Notes under the pieces: model-generated
The model's database searches: none
Seen by the model: only the letters and a program-made list of their open reading frames with translations
Told to the model about the DNA's origin: nothing
Position numbers and translations under genes: made by a program
Part shown: positions 44,021 through 52,770 of the stretch, piece by piece
Numbering within the stretch: the stretch's first letter is position 1
How the letters are laid out: every line of letters begins with the position of its first letter
Source of the DNA: Marinomonas sp. IMCC 4694
Lineage (GTDB): Bacteria > Pseudomonadota > Gammaproteobacteria > Pseudomonadales > Marinomonadaceae
Direction: 5' to 3'
Length of the DNA: 64,000 bases
Assembly: GCF_008122525.1 (NCBI RefSeq)
Contig: NZ_VSRV01000001.1
Location: 1,240,001 to 1,304,000, forward strand

Positions 44021-44048
44021 TTGACGATTATTATTCCGTCCCTATAAT
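44021..44048 (+). promoter_or_regulatory. Promoter of tRNA-Arg
   Basis: TTGACG (44021-44026) and a perfect TATAAT (44043-44048) are spaced by 16 bases, about 29 bases before the tRNA. This is a near-consensus sigma-70 promoter. Read-through could also supply tig, as no terminator separates them. Confidence 0.8.
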
Positions 44049-44077
44049 AGCCCACCAAATGAAATGTAATGCTTTTA

Positions 44078-44154
44078 GTTCCGTTAGCTCAGTTGGATAG
44101 AGCAACCGCCTTCTAAGCGGTAGGTCACTGGTTCGAATCCAGTACGGAGCACCA
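44078..44154 (+). tRNA. tRNA-Arg (anticodon TCT)
   Basis: A 77-base cloverleaf with encoded CCA. The acceptor strands GTTCCGT and ACGGAGC pair with one U-G wobble. The D loop is AGCTCAGTTGGATAGAGC, the anticodon stem-loop ACCGC-CTTCTAA-GCGGT gives anticodon TCT, and the T arm is CTGGTTCGAATCCAG. It reads AGA codons. tig starts 117 bases downstream. Confidence 0.96.
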
Positions 44155-44271
44155 TTTCAGTCCATTACTTTATTTAATTATTTTTTAGGTTTTGTTGGTT
44201 GTGACTTGAAAAGTCTCTTGTTTTTAACAAGGTAATCAACAAATTAAAGCAAGTTCCCGAGAGGAAGTTTT

Positions 44272-45597
44272 ATGCAAGTTTCTGTAGAGACAACGTCTCC
44301 AATCGAGCGCGTTCTAAACATTATTGTTCCTGCTGCTCGTGTTGACGAAAAAGTAAATTCTGAAGTGGCTAAAACAGCGAAAACAATTCGTATTGATGGT
44401 TTTCGTAAAGGTAAAGTACCTGTAAGCGTTGTTAAAAAACGTTACGGTCAAGGCATTCGTATGGACGCTGTCGAACAGATTATGCGTGATGCTTATGTTG
44501 AAGCAATTCAAAAAGAGTCATTGCAGCCGGCTGGTATGCCATCAATTGAGCCTAAGAACTTTGCTGAAGGCGCTGATCTTGAGTTTTCTGTTAAACTTGA
44601 AGTTTACCCTGATGTCACGTTAGCGGACAATGCAGCGATCAAAGTAGAGCGTGTTTTGTCTGAAGTAACAGACGCAGACGTTGATACTATGCTTGAAACA
44701 TTACGCAAGCAAAACGCGGAATGGACAACGGTTGAGCGTGATGCTGCTGATGGCGATCAAGTGACGGTTGATTTCGTTGGCTATCTAGGCGATGAAGCGT
44801 TTGAGGGTGGTGCGGCTCAAGGTCACAAACTTGTACTGGGTTCCAATACCATGATTCCAGGGTTTGAAACTGGCATTGTTGGAACAAAAGCCGGTGAAGA
44901 GCGTTCTATTGCGGTTACCTTTCCAGAAGACTACCAAGCAGAGAATTTGAAAGGCAAAGAAGCGACTTTCAAAATTACTGTGTCAGAAGTAGCTGAGCAA
45001 ATTCTTCCAGAGCTTAATGATGCTTTTGTTGAAAAGTTTGGTCTAGAAGAGGCGACAATCGATGCTTTGCGTGCTGAAGTGCGTAAAAACATGGACCGTG
45101 AGCTGAACCAAGCGATCAAATCCAAGCTTAAAAATGCCTTGTTTGAAGGTTTGTCTTCAATAAATGAAGTGGAAGTTCCTTCCGCTCTTATTGATCAAGA
45201 AGTAGATGCACTGCGTAAGCAAGCCGCTCAACAATTTGGTGGAGAAGGTTTCGATGCCTCTCAATTGCCCGCTGAGCTATTTCAAGAGGAAGCAAAAAAA
45301 CGCGCTAAGCTCGGTTTGTTGATTTCTGAAGTGATTAAGCAGAATGACATGAAAGTAGATGACGATCGCGTCCGCGCTTTCTTGGAAGACATGGCTCAAG
45401 CTTATCAAGAGCCACAGCAAGTCATTGATTTCTACTTGAAGAACAAAGAGCAATTGTCTCAAGTGCAATCTGCTGTACTTGAAGAGCAAGTTGTTGATAA
45501 ACTGTTAGAATCTGCTCAAGTTACTGAAGTAACATTGGGGTACGAAGATGCTATCAAGCCAAATGCTCAAGCTGTAGAGGCTGGGGAAGAAGCATAA
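44272..45597 (+). CDS. tig: Trigger factor (ribosome-associated chaperone)
   Basis: Chaperone of 441 residues that binds nascent chains at the ribosome exit. The ribosome-docking loop is GFRKGKVPVSVVKKRYG at ~44-60. The FKBP-type prolyl-isomerase domain covers ~150-245 (GDQVTVDFVGYLGDEAFEGG, MIPGFETGIVGTKAGEERSI), and the C-terminal chaperone arms follow. A GAGAGGAAG ribosome site precedes the ATG. Synteny tig-clpP-clpX-lon is standard in proteobacteria, linking folding to proteolysis. Confidence 0.97.
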   Translation: MQVSVETTSPIERVLNIIVPAARVDEKVNSEVAKTAKTIRIDGFRKGKVPVSVVKKRYGQGIRMDAVEQIMRDAYVEAIQKESLQPAGMPSIEPKNFAEGADLEFSVKLEVYPDVTLADNAAIKVERVLSEVTDADVDTMLETLRKQNAEWTTVERDAADGDQVTVDFVGYLGDEAFEGGAAQGHKLVLGSNTMIPGFETGIVGTKAGEERSIAVTFPEDYQAENLKGKEATFKITVSEVAEQILPELNDAFVEKFGLEEATIDALRAEVRKNMDRELNQAIKSKLKNALFEGLSSINEVEVPSALIDQEVDALRKQAAQQFGGEGFDASQLPAELFQEEAKKRAKLGLLISEVIKQNDMKVDDDRVRAFLEDMAQAYQEPQQVIDFYLKNKEQLSQVQSAVLEEQVVDKLLESAQVTEVTLGYEDAIKPNAQAVEAGEEA

Positions 45598-45621
45598 GAC
45601 AAGTCTTATCTTTTTTAATAA

Positions 45622-45654
45622 GGTCGACATAGCTCATGCTGTGTCGACCTTTTT
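45622..45654 (+). terminator. Intrinsic terminator after tig
   Basis: GGTCGACATAGC (45622-45633) and GCTGTGTCGACC (45638-45649) pair with one wobble, loop TCAT, followed by TTTTT. It separates tig from clpP, whose ATG is 18 bases further on, so clpP would need read-through or a promoter inside the hairpin region or tig. Confidence 0.82.
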
Positions 45655-45671
45655 GTTTTAAGGAATGCGAT

Positions 45672-46304
45672 ATGAATTTAATGAACCCAACTACTGGTCC
45701 TGTTGCAATCACAAGCAATGGTCTTGTCCCGATGGTAATTGAGCAGACCGCTCGTGGGGAAAGATCATTTGATATTTATTCTCGCTTGCTTAAAGAGCGA
45801 GTTATTTTTTTGGTTGGTCAAGTTGAAGATCACATGGCGAACCTGGTTGTGGCTCAGTTATTATTTTTAGAGTCAGAAAACCCAGATAAAGACATTCATT
45901 TGTATATTAACTCGCCTGGTGGTTCCGTTACGGCTGGTATGTCTATTTATGATACGATGCAATTCATAAAACCTGATGTGAGTACGATGTGTATCGGTCA
46001 AGCGGCTAGCATGGGGGCATTATTGCTTACGGCGGGTGCCGAGGGTAAGCGTTATTGTTTACCGAATTCGCGAGTGATGATTCACCAACCCTTGGGTGGC
46101 TATCAAGGCCAAGCGTCTGATATTGAGATACACACACGTGAAATTTTAAGCATAAAGCATAAGTTGAATGAAATCATCGCTTTTCATACAGGTAAGCCTA
46201 TTGAGCAGGTGGCTATTGATACGGATCGTGATAATTTCATGAACCCGCAAACTGCGAAGGACTATGGTTTAATTGATGAAATTTTGCAGAAACGCACTGT
46301 TTAA
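45672..46304 (+). CDS. clpP: ATP-dependent Clp protease proteolytic subunit
   Basis: Serine peptidase that forms the tetradecameric chamber working with ClpX. From ATG 45672 (MNLMNPTTG) it has 210 residues; a longer frame would begin inside the tig terminator. The catalytic triad is Ser113 (GQAASMGALL), His138 (MIHQP) and Asp187 (DRDNFM), two residues offset from E. coli. AAGGAATG is the ribosome site. clpX starts 16 bases downstream. Confidence 0.97.
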   Translation: MNLMNPTTGPVAITSNGLVPMVIEQTARGERSFDIYSRLLKERVIFLVGQVEDHMANLVVAQLLFLESENPDKDIHLYINSPGGSVTAGMSIYDTMQFIKPDVSTMCIGQAASMGALLLTAGAEGKRYCLPNSRVMIHQPLGGYQGQASDIEIHTREILSIKHKLNEIIAFHTGKPIEQVAIDTDRDNFMNPQTAKDYGLIDEILQKRTV

Positions 46305-46320
46305 AAAAAGGGTGGAATAA

Positions 46321-47601
46321 ATGTCGGATGATAAGTTCAGCCGTGGCGACCATTCAGATCGGTTATTGTACTGTTCTTTTTGTGGCAAAAGTCAAGATGA
46401 AGTAAAAAAGCTCATCGCAGGTCCGTCGGTTTACATTTGTAATGAATGTGTCGACTTGTGTAACAACATTATTACGCAAGAGCTTTCTCAGCTTAATGAA
46501 GAAAATGCGTCTTCTGATGAGTTGCCAACGCCCGCTAAACTGAGTGCGGCTTTGGATGAGTATGTTATTGGTCAAGACAGGGCAAAGCGCGTTTTGGCGG
46601 TGGCTGTATATAATCATTACAAACGCTTGCGTCATCAAGGTAAGTCAGATACGAGTATTGAACTTGGTAAGAGTAACATCTTGCTAATAGGCCCTACTGG
46701 CAGTGGTAAGACGCTTTTAGCGCAAACTCTGGCGCGCGTGTTAGACGTGCCCTTTACTATAGCTGATGCGACAACCCTAACCGAAGCCGGTTATGTGGGT
46801 GAGGATGTTGAAAACATCATTCAAAAGCTGCTGCAAAATTGCGATTATGATGTGGAAAAAGCTCAGCGAGGTATTGTTTATATTGATGAGATCGATAAGA
46901 TTTCAAGAAAGTCAGACAATCCGTCGATTACTCGTGATGTGTCCGGAGAGGGTGTTCAGCAAGCGTTGCTTAAGCTAATTGAAGGTACGGTTGCTTCTGT
47001 TCCACCTCAAGGTGGTCGCAAGCACCCTCAACAAGAGTTTTTGCAGGTAGACACCTCCAATATTTTGTTCATTTGTGGTGGTGCCTTTGCTGGATTAGAG
47101 CGTGTAATCAGTGACAGAACAGAAAAAAGCAGCATTGGTTTCTCCGCAAAAGTGAAAAGTAAGGATGAAGGTAAATCTTTCTCTGAGGCGGTTCATCGTG
47201 TTGAAACCGAAGATTTGGTTAAATTTGGTCTTATTCCTGAATTTGTCGGTCGTTTACCCGTTGTGGCAACGCTGTCAGAGTTGGATGAAGAAGCCCTTAT
47301 GACTATTTTAAGTCAGCCTAAGAATGCTTTGGTTAAGCAATACCAACACCTGTTCGAGTTAGAGGGTGTCGAGCTTGAGTTTACTCCAGAATCGTTGAAA
47401 GAGGCGGCTAAACTGGCGTTAGAACGTAAAACCGGTGCGCGCGGTTTACGAAGTATTTTAGAGTCTTCATTATTAGATTGTATGTATGAACTTCCAACCC
47501 GTAGTGATGTTGTTAAAGTGGTTATGGATGGTGGTTCCATTCGAGGTGATTCCGCGCCATTAATGGTGTTGGAAAAAGAAGCGTTGGCGAAAAAGGCCTA
47601 G
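46321..47601 (+). CDS. clpX: ATP-dependent Clp protease ATP-binding subunit
   Basis: AAA+ unfoldase of 426 residues that feeds substrates to ClpP. The N-terminal zinc-binding domain has CSFCGK and CNECVDLC (four cysteines). Walker A is GPTGSGKT near residue 125, Walker B is VYIDEIDK, and the RKTGARGLRSILE sensor-2 region is present. The IGFSAKVKS segment corresponds to the ClpP-contacting loop, with the IGF motif. A strong terminator follows. Confidence 0.97.
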   Translation: MSDDKFSRGDHSDRLLYCSFCGKSQDEVKKLIAGPSVYICNECVDLCNNIITQELSQLNEENASSDELPTPAKLSAALDEYVIGQDRAKRVLAVAVYNHYKRLRHQGKSDTSIELGKSNILLIGPTGSGKTLLAQTLARVLDVPFTIADATTLTEAGYVGEDVENIIQKLLQNCDYDVEKAQRGIVYIDEIDKISRKSDNPSITRDVSGEGVQQALLKLIEGTVASVPPQGGRKHPQQEFLQVDTSNILFICGGAFAGLERVISDRTEKSSIGFSAKVKSKDEGKSFSEAVHRVETEDLVKFGLIPEFVGRLPVVATLSELDEEALMTILSQPKNALVKQYQHLFELEGVELEFTPESLKEAAKLALERKTGARGLRSILESSLLDCMYELPTRSDVVKVVMDGGSIRGDSAPLMVLEKEALAKKA

Positions 47602-47642
47602 TTTTTATAGCCTCTATTGCTAAAGTGCTACCCTCTTTACGA

Positions 47643-47685
47643 AAAGGCCAGATTTAAGTGTTATTGCTTGAATTTGGCCTTTTTT
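47643..47685 (+). terminator. Intrinsic terminator after clpX
   Basis: AAAGGCCAGATTTAAG (47643-47658) and CTTGAATTTGGCCTTT (47667-47682) pair over 16 bases with two wobbles and an 8-base loop, ending in a T-run. It separates clpPX from lon. Confidence 0.85.
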
Positions 47686-47737
47686 ATGTTTTCTCGTCAA
47701 TTATTACTCTGTAGACTAAATTCACTGGGTGAATGTG

Positions 47738-47765
47738 CTTGTAATTTCGCGCTTCGGCCTTATCT
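47738..47765 (+). promoter_or_regulatory. Candidate heat-shock (sigma-32) promoter of lon
   Basis: CTTGTAA (47738-47744) and CCTTATCT (47758-47765) are separated by 13 bases, resembling the sigma-32 pattern CTTGAA-N13/14-CCCCATNT with several mismatches. lon is heat-inducible in enteric bacteria, which makes it plausible. No clear sigma-70 promoter is visible in the gap. Confidence 0.35.
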
Positions 47766-47830
47766 CTTTCCTAATCAAAGTTGAAATAACAAAGTGCGCT
47801 TTTACTCATGCGCCCGGATTGGAAAAAAAT

Positions 47831-50224
47831 ATGACAGATTCTTTGCTCCTGCCAATGTTGCCACTTCGTGATGTGGTGGTGTATCCGCATATGGTGTTGC
47901 CACTTTTTGTGGGTCGTGCTAAATCCATTGCAGCTTTAGAGTCGGCGATGAAAGGCGACAAATTAGTGTTTCTTATTGCTCAGCAGGACGCCTCTAAAGA
48001 TGATCCTGTTTTAAATGATCTTTATGCGATAGGTACAACAGCGAAAGTGATGCAGTTGCTACGTTTACCGGATGGAACGGTAAAAGTGTTGGTTGAAGGT
48101 GTTGAGCGAGCTCGCCTTGAGAAAATGGAAGAAGCTGACGGCTTTGTGTTAGGTCGGATTAGTGAACTTGATACTCAAGACGAAGATCAAACCGAGCACG
48201 GCGTGATTCGTAACGCCTTATTAAAACAGCTCGATGAGTACGTTGCTGGCAGTAAGCGGATACCTGCAGAAGTCGTGGCGTCGCTAAAGTCGATCGATGA
48301 TTTGTCCAAGTTAATCGACAACATTACGGGCCACATGAGCTTAAAGCTTGAAGATAAGCAAAAAGTGCTGGAAATGGACTCTTTAACATTGCGTGGTGAA
48401 TATCTAATCGGCTTGATGGATGGTGAGCTGGACATTGCTCATCTTGAAAAAAACATTCGCAGTCGCGTTAAAAAGCAGATGGAAAAAAGCCAACGTGAAT
48501 ATTATTTGAATGAGCAAATGAAAGCCATTCAGAAAGAGCTTGGCGACATGGAAGATGGCAGTAATGAGCTGGATCAGCTGCAAGCGAAAATTGCGGAAGT
48601 CGGTATGTCTGATGAGGCAAAAGAGAAAGCAGAAGGCGAGCTGAAAAAGTTACGCATGATGTCGCCCATGTCGGCGGAAGCGGCGGTGGTCAGGGGTTAT
48701 ATTGATTGGCTAACGTCATTACCTTGGAAAAAGCGCAGCAAAGTTCGCAATGATTTGGCTTACGCTGAAAAAATCCTAAACCAAGATCATTATGGTCTTC
48801 AAGATGTGAAAGAGCGTATTTTAGAGTTCCTTGCGGTCCAACAGCGCGTTAAAAAAGTAAAAGGGCCGGTATTGTGTTTGGTCGGTCCACCAGGAGTAGG
48901 TAAGACGTCCCTTGGTCAATCTATAGCGAAAGCGGTTAATCGTCAGTATGTTCGTATGGCGCTGGGTGGTGTGCGTGATGAGTCTGAAATTCGCGGCCAT
49001 CGCCGAACCTACATAGGGTCAATGCCTGGTAAATTGTTGCAGAAATTGGCTAAAGTAAAGGTGAAAAATCCACTTTTCTTGCTTGATGAAATTGACAAAA
49101 TGGGCATGGATCAGCGGGGTGATCCTGCGTCGGCGCTATTAGAAGTGCTTGACCCTGAGCAAAATCACACGTTTAACGACCATTATTTGGAAGTGGATTT
49201 TGACTTATCTGATGTCATGTTTATCTGTACATCCAACAGTATGAACATTCCGGGGCCACTGTTAGACCGTATGGAAGTGATTCGAATTCCTGGCTATACC
49301 GAGGATGAAAAGTTAAACATTGCTAAACGCTATTTATTGCCGAAACAAATTAAATTGTCAGGACTAAAAGAGCGTGAAATTCAGGTGTCTGATGAAGCCC
49401 TAATGGATGTGATTCGTTATTACACCAAAGAAGCGGGTGTGCGAGGGCTTGAGCGCGAGTTGAGTAAAATCTGTCGTCGCGTTGTCAAGCAGCAAGCATT
49501 AAGCAGCGCGAAAGAGGCCAAAGCTGTCGATGTGAGCAGTGCTAATTTAGAAGATTTTTCCGGTGTTCATAAATTCAGCTACGGTAAAGCGGAAGAAAAA
49601 AATCAAATTGGTCAGGTCACTGGATTGGCTTGGACGTCCGTCGGTGGTGAGTTATTGACTATTGAAGCGGCGGGTGTGCCGGGTAAAGGTCGCCACGTCA
49701 AAACAGGCTCTTTGGGCGACGTGATGCAGGAGTCTATTCAGGCAGCGCTAACGGTGGTTAGAAGCCGTGCGATTGGTTTGGGTATTGATGCAGATTTTCA
49801 TGAAAAAACAGATTTGCATTTGCATGTTCCAGAGGGGGCGACTCCGAAAGATGGCCCGAGTGCGGGAGTAGCAATGTGTACGGCTATCGTCTCTGTGTTG
49901 ACAAAAATCCCTGTTAAGGCGTCTGTGGCGATGACGGGAGAGATTACACTACGTGGCGAAGTGCTTCCTATAGGTGGACTTAAAGAGAAGTTACTGGCCG
50001 CCCATAGAGGCGGAATTAAAACCGTTATTATTCCTCAAGAAAACGCACGTGATTTGAAGGAAATTCCTGAGAACATTAAAGCAGATATCAAGGTAATACC
50101 GGTAAAATGGATCGATGAAGTTTTGGATATCGCTTTAGAGTACATTCCTTCACCAAAAAAGGTAGAAACCTTACCTTCAAGTGAAAAAACTGTTGATGAA
50201 CAAGAAACTGTCAGTCATCATTAG
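47831..50224 (+). CDS. lon: ATP-dependent protease Lon
   Basis: Cytoplasmic AAA+ protease of 797 residues from ATG 47831 (MTDSLLLPML); a longer frame adds 34 residues with no likeness. The N-terminal substrate-binding domain covers ~1-300, Walker A is GPPGVGKTSLGQSIA near 355, Walker B LFLLDEIDKMG, and the catalytic dyad is Ser677 (PKDGPSAGVAM) with the Lys in GGLKEKLLAAHRGGIK. E. coli has Ser679. It degrades damaged and regulatory proteins. hupB lies downstream with its own promoter, as in Pseudomonas and enterics. Confidence 0.97.
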   Translation: MTDSLLLPMLPLRDVVVYPHMVLPLFVGRAKSIAALESAMKGDKLVFLIAQQDASKDDPVLNDLYAIGTTAKVMQLLRLPDGTVKVLVEGVERARLEKMEEADGFVLGRISELDTQDEDQTEHGVIRNALLKQLDEYVAGSKRIPAEVVASLKSIDDLSKLIDNITGHMSLKLEDKQKVLEMDSLTLRGEYLIGLMDGELDIAHLEKNIRSRVKKQMEKSQREYYLNEQMKAIQKELGDMEDGSNELDQLQAKIAEVGMSDEAKEKAEGELKKLRMMSPMSAEAAVVRGYIDWLTSLPWKKRSKVRNDLAYAEKILNQDHYGLQDVKERILEFLAVQQRVKKVKGPVLCLVGPPGVGKTSLGQSIAKAVNRQYVRMALGGVRDESEIRGHRRTYIGSMPGKLLQKLAKVKVKNPLFLLDEIDKMGMDQRGDPASALLEVLDPEQNHTFNDHYLEVDFDLSDVMFICTSNSMNIPGPLLDRMEVIRIPGYTEDEKLNIAKRYLLPKQIKLSGLKEREIQVSDEALMDVIRYYTKEAGVRGLERELSKICRRVVKQQALSSAKEAKAVDVSSANLEDFSGVHKFSYGKAEEKNQIGQVTGLAWTSVGGELLTIEAAGVPGKGRHVKTGSLGDVMQESIQAALTVVRSRAIGLGIDADFHEKTDLHLHVPEGATPKDGPSAGVAMCTAIVSVLTKIPVKASVAMTGEITLRGEVLPIGGLKEKLLAAHRGGIKTVIIPQENARDLKEIPENIKADIKVIPVKWIDEVLDIALEYIPSPKKVETLPSSEKTVDEQETVSHH

Positions 50225-50238
50225 GGGCATAATCTGTG

Positions 50239-50268
50239 TTGACAGGGAGCATGCAGGGCTTGTATAAC
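50239..50268 (+). promoter_or_regulatory. Predicted promoter of hupB
   Basis: A consensus TTGACA (50239-50244) is followed at 18 bases by TATAAC (50263-50268), about 80 bases before the hupB start. A second -10-like TATACT lies at 50297-50302. Transcription from here would also cover tRNA-Asp. Confidence 0.6.
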
Positions 50269-50349
50269 TTCTTGCTCTGCTTTGTTGGTAGGTATTTATA
50301 CTGTACCGAAAAAATTTAAAGCACTACGATAATACTGAAGGGGTACAAC

Positions 50350-50622
50350 GTGAACAAATCTGAATTGATTGATGCTATTGCAGCGTCTGCTGATTTATCT
50401 AAAGCGTCTGCTAGTAATGCTCTTGACGCGACTTTGAAAGCTATTGAAGCGGTTCTAGCAAAAGGTGAGCAGGTTACACTAGTTGGTTTTGGTACTTTTG
50501 CAGTGAAAGAGCGCGCAGCACGTACAGGTCGTAATCCTCAAACTGGTGAGGAAATCCAAATCAAAGCAGCGAAAGTTCCTGGTTTTAAAGCCGGTAAAGG
50601 TCTTAAAGACGCTGTAAACTAA
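50350..50622 (+). CDS. hupB: DNA-binding protein HU-beta
   Basis: Nucleoid-associated histone-like protein of 90 residues. MNKSELIDAIAASADLSKASA is the HU N-terminus and GFGTFAVKERAARTGRNPQTGEEIQI holds the DNA-bending beta arm with the intercalating proline (RNPQTG). The start codon is GTG, fixed by the family N-terminus and the GAAGGGG site upstream. tRNA-Asp begins 7 bases after the stop, with no terminator between. Confidence 0.97.
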   Translation: MNKSELIDAIAASADLSKASASNALDATLKAIEAVLAKGEQVTLVGFGTFAVKERAARTGRNPQTGEEIQIKAAKVPGFKAGKGLKDAVN

Positions 50623-50629
50623 GGTTTTT

Positions 50630-50706
50630 GGAGCAGTAGTTCAGTTGGTTAGAATACCTGCCTGTCACGCAGGGGGTCGCGGGTTCGAGTCCCGTCTGTT
50701 CCGCCA
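50630..50706 (+). tRNA. tRNA-Asp (anticodon GTC)
   Basis: A 77-base cloverleaf with encoded CCA. Acceptor strands are GGAGCAG and CTGTTCC, the anticodon stem-loop CCTGC-CTGTCAC-GCAGG gives GTC, and the T arm is CGCGGGTTCGAGTCCCG. It starts 7 bases behind hupB and is followed by a terminator, so it is most likely processed out of a hupB-tRNA transcript. Confidence 0.96.
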
Positions 50707-50714
50707 TTAGACAC

Positions 50715-50748
50715 AAAAGGTGTATTCCAAGCGGAATGCACCTTTTTT
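50715..50748 (+). terminator. Intrinsic terminator after tRNA-Asp
   Basis: AAAAGGTGTATTCC (50715-50728) and GGAATGCACCTTTT (50733-50746) pair with one wobble around loop AAGC and continue into T residues. It ends the hupB-tRNA-Asp unit 34 bases before ppiD. Confidence 0.85.
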
Positions 50749-50782
50749 ATTTGTAATTTCATTCATTCATTTGGAGGCAGTA

Positions 50783-52609
50783 ATGCTCCAGGATATAAGA
50801 GATAAGTCCCAAGGCATTGTGGTAAAAATTATCGTCGGCTTTATCGTCGTGACTTTTGCTCTGTTTGGTGTTGATGCCTTGGTTCAAAGTTTAAGCTCAT
50901 CCGATACCGTGGCGGAAGTCGATGGTGTTGGCATCAGTCGTACTGATATGTTGCAAGGTGCGGAAACACAGCGTCGACAATTAATTTCTATGATGGGCGG
51001 TCAGGTTAATCCTGCCTTGTTAGAAGATAATGTGTTACAACGCCGCGCTTTAGACGAATTAGTTCAGCGTATCGTGCTGGTTAATCAGGCGCAGGGTTTG
51101 GGTTTAGGGGTTTCTGATGCTCAGGTCAATACGTACTTGTTGCAGGCTGAGCAATTCCAAACCAACGGACAATTTGATCAAAACAAGTATTTAAACCTAA
51201 TTAATTCACTAGGGTATACCCCGCTTGCTTTTAAAGAGCGAATCAAACAAGACGTTTTGATTCAGCAGCCTCGTAATGCCATTTCAGGTTCTGAATTTGT
51301 TTTACCGTATCAAATCAATGACGTTTCACAGTTGCAAGCACAGCAGAGAAGTTATGATTATGTGTCTTTTTCTTTGGCGGACGAGTCTGAAAATACCAGC
51401 GTATCCGAAGCAGAGCTAAGAGCGTACTACGATGAAAACAAAGACAACTTTAAAACACCGGAGCAAGTGAAGGTGGATTATGTTGTTGTGTCCAGTTCTG
51501 ATTTTTACAGTCGAGTGTCGGTTACCGATGTCGAGTTGAAAGACGCCTACCAAGCGTCTATCAATGGCCTTGTTCAAGAAGAAAGGTTTGCATCTCATAT
51601 TCTGATTGATACTTCGGATAAGACAGATGATGCAGCTCAGAAACGGCTTGAGGAAGTTCAAGTTAAATTAGATTCAGGCGCCCTTTTTGCTGATTTAGCG
51701 GCAGAATATTCGGATGATTTGGGTTCTAAAGACGATGGCGGAAACCTGGGCTATGTTGAAAAAGGCACCATAGACCCAACGTTCGACGATGCCTTGTTTG
51801 GAATGAAAAAAGGTGAGATCAAATCGGTTAAAACGCAATTTGGTTATCATTTGATCCAATTAAATGACATCACGACACCGGAAGTGCCAAGTTTTGCGTC
51901 GCAAGAAGCGCAGCTTAAGCAAACCTTACTTGATATCAAAGCGAGGGATGCGTTGTTAACCGCTCATGAAGACATCACAGATTTGGCTTATGCGAGCGAT
52001 AAACTCGATGTGATCGCTAAAGAATACAATGTTGATGTGCAGAAAAGTGATTATTTTAGTCGTGAGGGTGGGGCTGATGAGATTACTAGCAATGCTAGTT
52101 TTGTGGCGGCCGCGTTTAGTGTGTCTGTTTTAGAAGATGGCCAGAACAGTAATCTTGTAGAGTTGAATGATGATCAAGTTGCGATTATTCATTTAAACGA
52201 TCGTCAGGTAGAAGCGGTGCAGGATTATGATTCGACTAAAGAACAAGTCACTTCTATTGTTGTGCAAAATAAAGCGTTGGAATCACTTAAGCTAAAAGCC
52301 GAAGCCGCTAAAGCATCAGAGATGACGGTGTGGTCTTTCGTGGCCAATGCGAAACGTGGTCAAGATGAAATTGCGTCATTGGCCTTTACCCTGCCTCATC
52401 CAATAGCAAATCAACCGGTGGTTCAGATCAAAGACTTATCCAATGGTGATGTGGTTTTGGTTAGACTAAATAGTGTAGGTGTGGGGGCAGAGGAGGTTCC
52501 AGAGGATCAACAACTGGCCTATGAGCGTTATTTAACGCAAACTCAAGTGAGCCTCAGCACACAGAGTCAGCAGGCGTTGCTTAAGAATACCGCTAAGATA
52601 GTGCGATAA
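50783..52609 (+). CDS. ppiD: Periplasmic folding chaperone/peptidyl-prolyl isomerase PpiD
   Basis: Inner-membrane-anchored periplasmic chaperone of 608 residues near the Sec exit. ATG 50783 (MLQDIRDKSQG) has TTGGAGG upstream; the longer frame would begin inside the terminator. One helix at ~14-34 anchors it, a SurA-like N-terminal chaperone region follows, and the parvulin domain is at ~265-360 (FASHILIDTSD, LFADLAAEYSDD, GGNLGYVEKGT, FGYHLIQL). Many parvulin domains in PpiD are inactive as isomerases, so activity is uncertain. Confidence 0.94.
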   Translation: MLQDIRDKSQGIVVKIIVGFIVVTFALFGVDALVQSLSSSDTVAEVDGVGISRTDMLQGAETQRRQLISMMGGQVNPALLEDNVLQRRALDELVQRIVLVNQAQGLGLGVSDAQVNTYLLQAEQFQTNGQFDQNKYLNLINSLGYTPLAFKERIKQDVLIQQPRNAISGSEFVLPYQINDVSQLQAQQRSYDYVSFSLADESENTSVSEAELRAYYDENKDNFKTPEQVKVDYVVVSSSDFYSRVSVTDVELKDAYQASINGLVQEERFASHILIDTSDKTDDAAQKRLEEVQVKLDSGALFADLAAEYSDDLGSKDDGGNLGYVEKGTIDPTFDDALFGMKKGEIKSVKTQFGYHLIQLNDITTPEVPSFASQEAQLKQTLLDIKARDALLTAHEDITDLAYASDKLDVIAKEYNVDVQKSDYFSREGGADEITSNASFVAAAFSVSVLEDGQNSNLVELNDDQVAIIHLNDRQVEAVQDYDSTKEQVTSIVVQNKALESLKLKAEAAKASEMTVWSFVANAKRGQDEIASLAFTLPHPIANQPVVQIKDLSNGDVVLVRLNSVGVGAEEVPEDQQLAYERYLTQTQVSLSTQSQQALLKNTAKIVR

Positions 52610-52649
52610 TTATTCTATATTGACCGAAGGTTAACCCGTGATAACCTAT

Positions 52650-52677
52650 AAAAAACCACCTTATGGTGGTTTTTTTT
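52650..52677 (+). terminator. Intrinsic terminator after ppiD
   Basis: AAAAAACCACC (52650-52660) and GGTGGTTTTTT (52665-52675) form an 11-base stem with loop TTAT followed by T residues. It ends the ppiD transcript before the convergent batD end at 52771. Confidence 0.85.
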
Positions 52678-52770
52678 GTGTTGCTCAACAGAATGTCTTG
52701 TGTATTTTTTGTCCCCCCATCGTTACCTGGGTAGTGGGTACCTTCGGTTGACTATTTGATTATGGGGCGG

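Noticed and set aside
43821..44024. A hydrophobic 67-residue frame upstream of tRNA-Arg
   Set aside because: It reads through a strong terminator, has no ribosome site, and ends just inside the tRNA promoter.
43808..52634. The 14-base word TGACCGAAGGTTAA occurs at 43808-43821 and 52621-52634
   Set aside because: With both strands of 64 kb, dozens of 14-base matches are expected by chance, and the surroundings do not match further.
39451..52670. CCACCTTATGGTGG is shared by the terminators after nqrF and ppiD
   Set aside because: It is a short palindrome in two ordinary terminator hairpins with different outer stems; a dispersed element is not needed to explain it.
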